This document shows positions 61,221 through 64,000 of a stretch of DNA of 64,000 nt, in pieces. A program made the position numbers and the translations under genes. Under the pieces are notes generated by a model, which saw only the letters and a program-made list of their open reading frames with translations, did not search any database and was not told where the DNA came from. Origin of the DNA: Hydrogenophaga sp. (GTDB lineage: Bacteria; Pseudomonadota; Gammaproteobacteria; Burkholderiales; Burkholderiaceae_C); assembly GCA_030682835.1 (NCBI GenBank), contig JAUXNG010000095.1, positions 1-64,000 of the forward strand, read 5' to 3'. Within the stretch, counting starts at the first letter, position 1; each line of letters starts with the position of its first letter.

Positions 61221-61269
61221 GCTGCCGTACTTCGCAGTGCAAGCAGACAACTGACCTCAGAGGCAATCC

Positions 61270-62670
61270 ATGGCTGAATTCAAAGAAATCTCCCCCGACG
61301 CACCCATGGGCCAAAAGGCCCTGAACTGGGTCGACAACCGGTTCCCCCTCTCCAAGCTCTACAACGAGCACCTGGCTGAGTACTACGCGCCGAAAAACTT
61401 CAATTTCTGGTACTTCTTCGGCTCGCTCGCGCTGCTGGTGCTGGTGATCCAGATCGTCACCGGTATTTTCCTGGTGATGCATTACAAGCCCGACGCGGCA
61501 CTGGCCTTCGCATCGGTCGAGTACATCATGCGCGACGTACCGTGGGGCTGGCTGATCCGCTACATGCACTCCACGGGTGCATCGATGTTCTTTGTGGTCG
61601 TGTATCTGCACATGTACCGGGGTCTGATCTACGGTTCGTACCGCAAGCCACGCGAACTGGTGTGGGTCTTTGGTTGCGCTATCTTCCTGGTGCTGATGGC
61701 TGAGGCCTTCATGGGTTACCTGCTGCCCTGGGGCCAGATGTCCTACTGGGGCGCACAGGTGATCGTGAACCTGTTCTCGGCGATTCCCTTCATCGGTCCT
61801 GACCTGGCGCTGCTCATTCGCGGCGACTTCGTGGTGGGCGACGCCACCCTGAACCGCTTCTTCAGTTTCCATGTCATTGCCGTGCCGCTGGTGCTGCTGG
61901 GCCTGGTGGTGGCGCACATCATTGCGCTGCACGAAGTGGGTTCGAACAACCCCGACGGCGTCGAGATCAAGGCGCTCAAGGACGAGAAAGGCATCCCGCT
62001 CGACGGCATTCCGTTCCATCCTTACTACAGCGTGCACGACGTCATGGGCGTGTCGGTGTTCCTGATGGTCTTCTCTGCCATCGTGTTCTTCGCCCCCGAG
62101 TTTGGCGGCTACTTCCTCGAATACAACAACTTCATCCCGGCCGACCCGCTGGTCACGCCGTTGCACATCGCGCCGGTCTGGTACTTCACGCCGTTCTATT
62201 CGATGCTGCGTGCCATCACCAGCGAGATGATGTACGCACTGATCGCCTGTGTGCTGCTCGGTGCCGTGCTGGGCGTGGCCAAGGCCAAGCTGAACGCCAT
62301 GATGAAAGCGGTGGTGGTGGGTGGTGCCGTGGTGCTGGTGGCGCTGATGCTGGCCATCGACGCGAAGTTCTGGGGCGTGGTCGCCATGGGTGGCGCCGTG
62401 GTCATCCTGTTCTTCCTGCCTTGGCTGGACAACAGCCCGGTCAAGTCGATCCGCTACCGTCCCACCTGGAACAAGTGGCTGTACGCTGTGTTCGTGATCA
62501 ACTTCCTGATCCTGGGCTACCTGGGTGTGCTGCCGCCGTCGCCCATTGGCGAGCGTGTCTCGCAGGTCGGTACCCTGTTCTATTTCGGCTTCTTCCTGCT
62601 GATGCCTTGGTGGAGCCGACTGGGTGATTTCAAGCCTGTGCCCACCCGCGTCACCTTCAAGCCCCATTGA
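61270..62670 (+). CDS. petB: Cytochrome b of the bc1 complex
   Basis: Membrane core of the bc1 complex, with quinol oxidation and reduction sites. It has 466 residues. Haem-ligand histidines lie in RYMHSTGASMFFVVVYLHMY and FFSFHVIAVPLVLLGLVVAH. The Qo-site motif reads PVWY (APVWYFTPFYSMLRA) rather than mitochondrial PEWY, a known beta/gammaproteobacterial form. Extra hydrophobic segments lie at the C-terminus after the core eight helices. It starts 49 nt after petA. Confidence 0.96.
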   Translation: MAEFKEISPDAPMGQKALNWVDNRFPLSKLYNEHLAEYYAPKNFNFWYFFGSLALLVLVIQIVTGIFLVMHYKPDAALAFASVEYIMRDVPWGWLIRYMHSTGASMFFVVVYLHMYRGLIYGSYRKPRELVWVFGCAIFLVLMAEAFMGYLLPWGQMSYWGAQVIVNLFSAIPFIGPDLALLIRGDFVVGDATLNRFFSFHVIAVPLVLLGLVVAHIIALHEVGSNNPDGVEIKALKDEKGIPLDGIPFHPYYSVHDVMGVSVFLMVFSAIVFFAPEFGGYFLEYNNFIPADPLVTPLHIAPVWYFTPFYSMLRAITSEMMYALIACVLLGAVLGVAKAKLNAMMKAVVVGGAVVLVALMLAIDAKFWGVVAMGGAVVILFFLPWLDNSPVKSIRYRPTWNKWLYAVFVINFLILGYLGVLPPSPIGERVSQVGTLFYFGFFLLMPWWSRLGDFKPVPTRVTFKPH

Positions 62671-62702
62671 GCCCGAACCCGCCATTCCGGAGAGTCAAGC
62701 AA

Positions 62703-63458
62703 ATGAAAAAAATCCTTCTGGGCTTCGCGTTGGCCTTGGGCTTGTCGGGTGCCGCCTTGGCGGCCGGAGCCGGCTTCCCGCTCGATAAGGCGCCTGCCCG
62801 CACCAACGACATGGCCGCCTTGCAGAACGGTGCCAAGCTGTTCGTGAACTACTGCCTGAACTGCCATTCGGCGGCCTTCATGCGCTACAACCGGCTGCGC
62901 GACATTGGCCTGAACGACAAGCAGATCGCCGAGAACCTGACCTTCGCCACCGACAAGATCGGTGACACCATGAAGTCCGCCATTGATCCGCGCGATGCCA
63001 AGGCCTGGTTTGGCGCCAACCCGCCCGACCTGACCGTGATCGCACGCTCGCGTGCAAGCCACGCGGGCACGGGTGCGGATTACATCTACACCCTGCTACG
63101 CACCTACTACCGTGACGACACCAAGCCCACGGGCTGGAACAACCTGGTGTTCCCCAATATCGGCATGCCCAACCCCCTCTGGGAGTTGCAGGGTGAGCGC
63201 TCGCCGGTGTTCGAGAAAGTCGCCAGCCACGGGCAGGAAGTTGAACTGCATCGCGGCTGGGAGCCGGCCAAGCCGGGTCTGATGAACGCAGCCGAGTTCG
63301 ACCAGAATGTGGGCGATCTTGTGGCCTACCTTCAGTGGATGGGCGAGCCGGCGCAGAACACCCGTGTGCGCATCGGCGTCTGGGTTCTGCTGTTCCTTGG
63401 CATGTTCACCGTTGTAGCCTGGAGGCTGAACGCCGCCTTCTGGAAAGACATCAAGTAA
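62703..63458 (+). CDS. petC: Cytochrome c1 of the bc1 complex
   Basis: Membrane-anchored c-type subunit that passes electrons to soluble cytochromes such as c4. The 251-residue precursor has a signal peptide (cut near ALA-AGA, about 20) and a CLNCH haem site (C51, C54, H55) followed by SAAFMRYNR. A C-terminal anchor (VWVLLFLGMFTVVAW) completes it. ATG 62703 follows CCGGAGAG; a longer reading overlapping petB lacks a proper signal. Its haem would be ligated by ResB/CcsB from 9.6 kb. Confidence 0.95.
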   Translation: MKKILLGFALALGLSGAALAAGAGFPLDKAPARTNDMAALQNGAKLFVNYCLNCHSAAFMRYNRLRDIGLNDKQIAENLTFATDKIGDTMKSAIDPRDAKAWFGANPPDLTVIARSRASHAGTGADYIYTLLRTYYRDDTKPTGWNNLVFPNIGMPNPLWELQGERSPVFEKVASHGQEVELHRGWEPAKPGLMNAAEFDQNVGDLVAYLQWMGEPAQNTRVRIGVWVLLFLGMFTVVAWRLNAAFWKDIK

Positions 63459-63505
63459 TCTCATCCCGGCTGGGTTGCGGCTTTGGTCCGCATACCCTCG
63501 GTTCC

Positions 63506-63552
63506 ACAGTGGCTCGCAGCACCCGCGCCGGTGCGTTGCAGCCACTGTTTTT
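63506..63552 (+). terminator. Intrinsic terminator between petC and sspA
   Basis: A 9-bp outer stem ACAGTGGCT/AGCCACTGT encloses an inner GCACC/GGTGC stem and is followed by TTTTT. It ends 20 nt before the sspA ATG and just ahead of its AAGGAG ribosome-binding site. Confidence 0.75.
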
Positions 63553-63571
63553 GCATTAAGGAGACTCCCTC

Positions 63572-64000
63572 ATGATGGTCTTGTACTCGGGCACCACCTG
63601 CCCCTATTCCCACCGTTGCCGTTTTGTCCTGTTTGAAAAGGGCATGGACTTCGAGATCCGGGACGTCGACCTGTACAACAAACCCGAAGACATCAGCGTG
63701 ATGAACCCGTACGGCCAGGTGCCGATCCTGGTCGAGCGCGACCTGATCCTCTACGAGTCGAACATCATCAATGAGTACATCGATGAGCGTTTTCCTCATC
63801 CACAGCTGATGCCCGGCGACCCGGTTGACCGTGCCCGCGTGCGACTTTTCCTGCTGAACTTCGAAAAAGAGCTGTTTGCGCATGTGTCCATGCTCGAGTC
63901 GCGCGCGACCAAAGGCAACGAGAAGGCACTGGAGAAGGCCCGCGCCCACATCCGTGACCGCCTGACACAACTCGCTCCGGTGTTCCTGAAGAACAAATTC
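63572..64000 (+). CDS. sspA: Stringent starvation protein A, partial (cut by the window end)
   Basis: GST-fold RNA polymerase-associated protein that aids stress and stationary-phase transcription. The 143 visible residues of about 200 start MMVLYSGTTCPYSHRCRFVL, then EIRDVDLYNKPEDI, NPYGQVPILVERDLILYES and NIINEYIDERFPHPQLMP, a thioredoxin-like N-domain and the start of the helical C-domain. The ATG at 63572 follows AAGGAG; a second ATG comes next. petABC-sspA order is typical of betaproteobacteria. The C-terminus is outside the window. Confidence 0.94.
   Translation, partial: MMVLYSGTTCPYSHRCRFVLFEKGMDFEIRDVDLYNKPEDISVMNPYGQVPILVERDLILYESNIINEYIDERFPHPQLMPGDPVDRARVRLFLLNFEKELFAHVSMLESRATKGNEKALEKARAHIRDRLTQLAPVFLKNKF

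Overview
The window looks like a chromosomal segment of a betaproteobacterium of the order Burkholderiales, most likely family Comamonadaceae (Hydrogenophaga-like; the genus is inferred from protein character, not from a search). It is GC-rich with long antisense shadow ORFs. Gene order is typical of the order: ponA next to pilMNOPQ-aroK-aroB-dgt, gltBD, an mlaFEDACB block running into an ABC exporter, ibaG-murA-his genes, and tatABC. No rRNA, tRNA, CRISPR array, prophage or plasmid module was seen. No stretch longer than 300 bases lacks a gene; the longest gap, 3397-3693, holds nothing I recognise.

Layout. 1-1.2 kb: groEL (cut by the window edge) and groES under a CIRCE operator. 1.3-3.4 kb: an orphan three-PAS histidine kinase. 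3.7-6.9 kb: metK, then two divergent lipid A-type acyltransferases. 6.9-8.7 kb: an alpha/beta hydrolase and the GTPase engB. 8.8-14.9 kb: an envelope redox block with cytochrome c4, ResB/CcsB (System II cytochrome c maturation) and MsrP/MsrQ. 14.9-16.4 kb: lysA and lptM; then cyaY and ponA converge. 19.4-24.5 kb: pilMNOPQ. 24.6-26.7 kb: an unusual Ig-like lipoprotein gene sits between pilQ and aroK. 26.7-29.6 kb: aroK, aroB, dgt. 29.6-32.5 kb: an accessory stretch (MFS transporter, unknown protein, RAYT-type transposase with flanking repeats). 32.5-38.8 kb: gltBD. 38.9-42.9 kb: mlaFEDACB. 43.1-45.1 kb: YadGH-like ABC exporter and ibaG. 45.1-54.5 kb: murA and hisGDCBHAF, an antisense coiled-coil membrane protein, hisIE, a small membrane protein and hinT. 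54.7-57.6 kb: tatABC and a DegS-like protease. 57.7-60.4 kb: a tiny membrane protein, a Nif3-family protein, pdxA and mscL. 60.6-64 kb: petABC (cytochrome bc1) and sspA, cut by the window end.

How genes work together. Several loci serve the envelope: Mla phospholipid transport, lipid A acylation, LptM, PBP1a with the type IV pilus alignment complex, MurA and MscL. A second theme is exported redox chemistry. The Tat translocase encoded here has two clear client candidates in the window, MsrP and the Rieske protein PetA. The ResB/CcsB machine has two, cytochrome c4 and cytochrome c1.

Regulatory DNA readable from sequence includes a perfect CIRCE overlapping a good sigma-70 promoter before groES, a sigma-54-type promoter match before gltB that abuts a transposase-associated repeat, strong terminators directly ahead of resB, mlaF and sspA, and an extended -10 that predicts a leaderless hisI mRNA. 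The most unusual gene is the lower-GC Ig-like lipoprotein with an EF-hand-type loop inside the pilus/shikimate operon.
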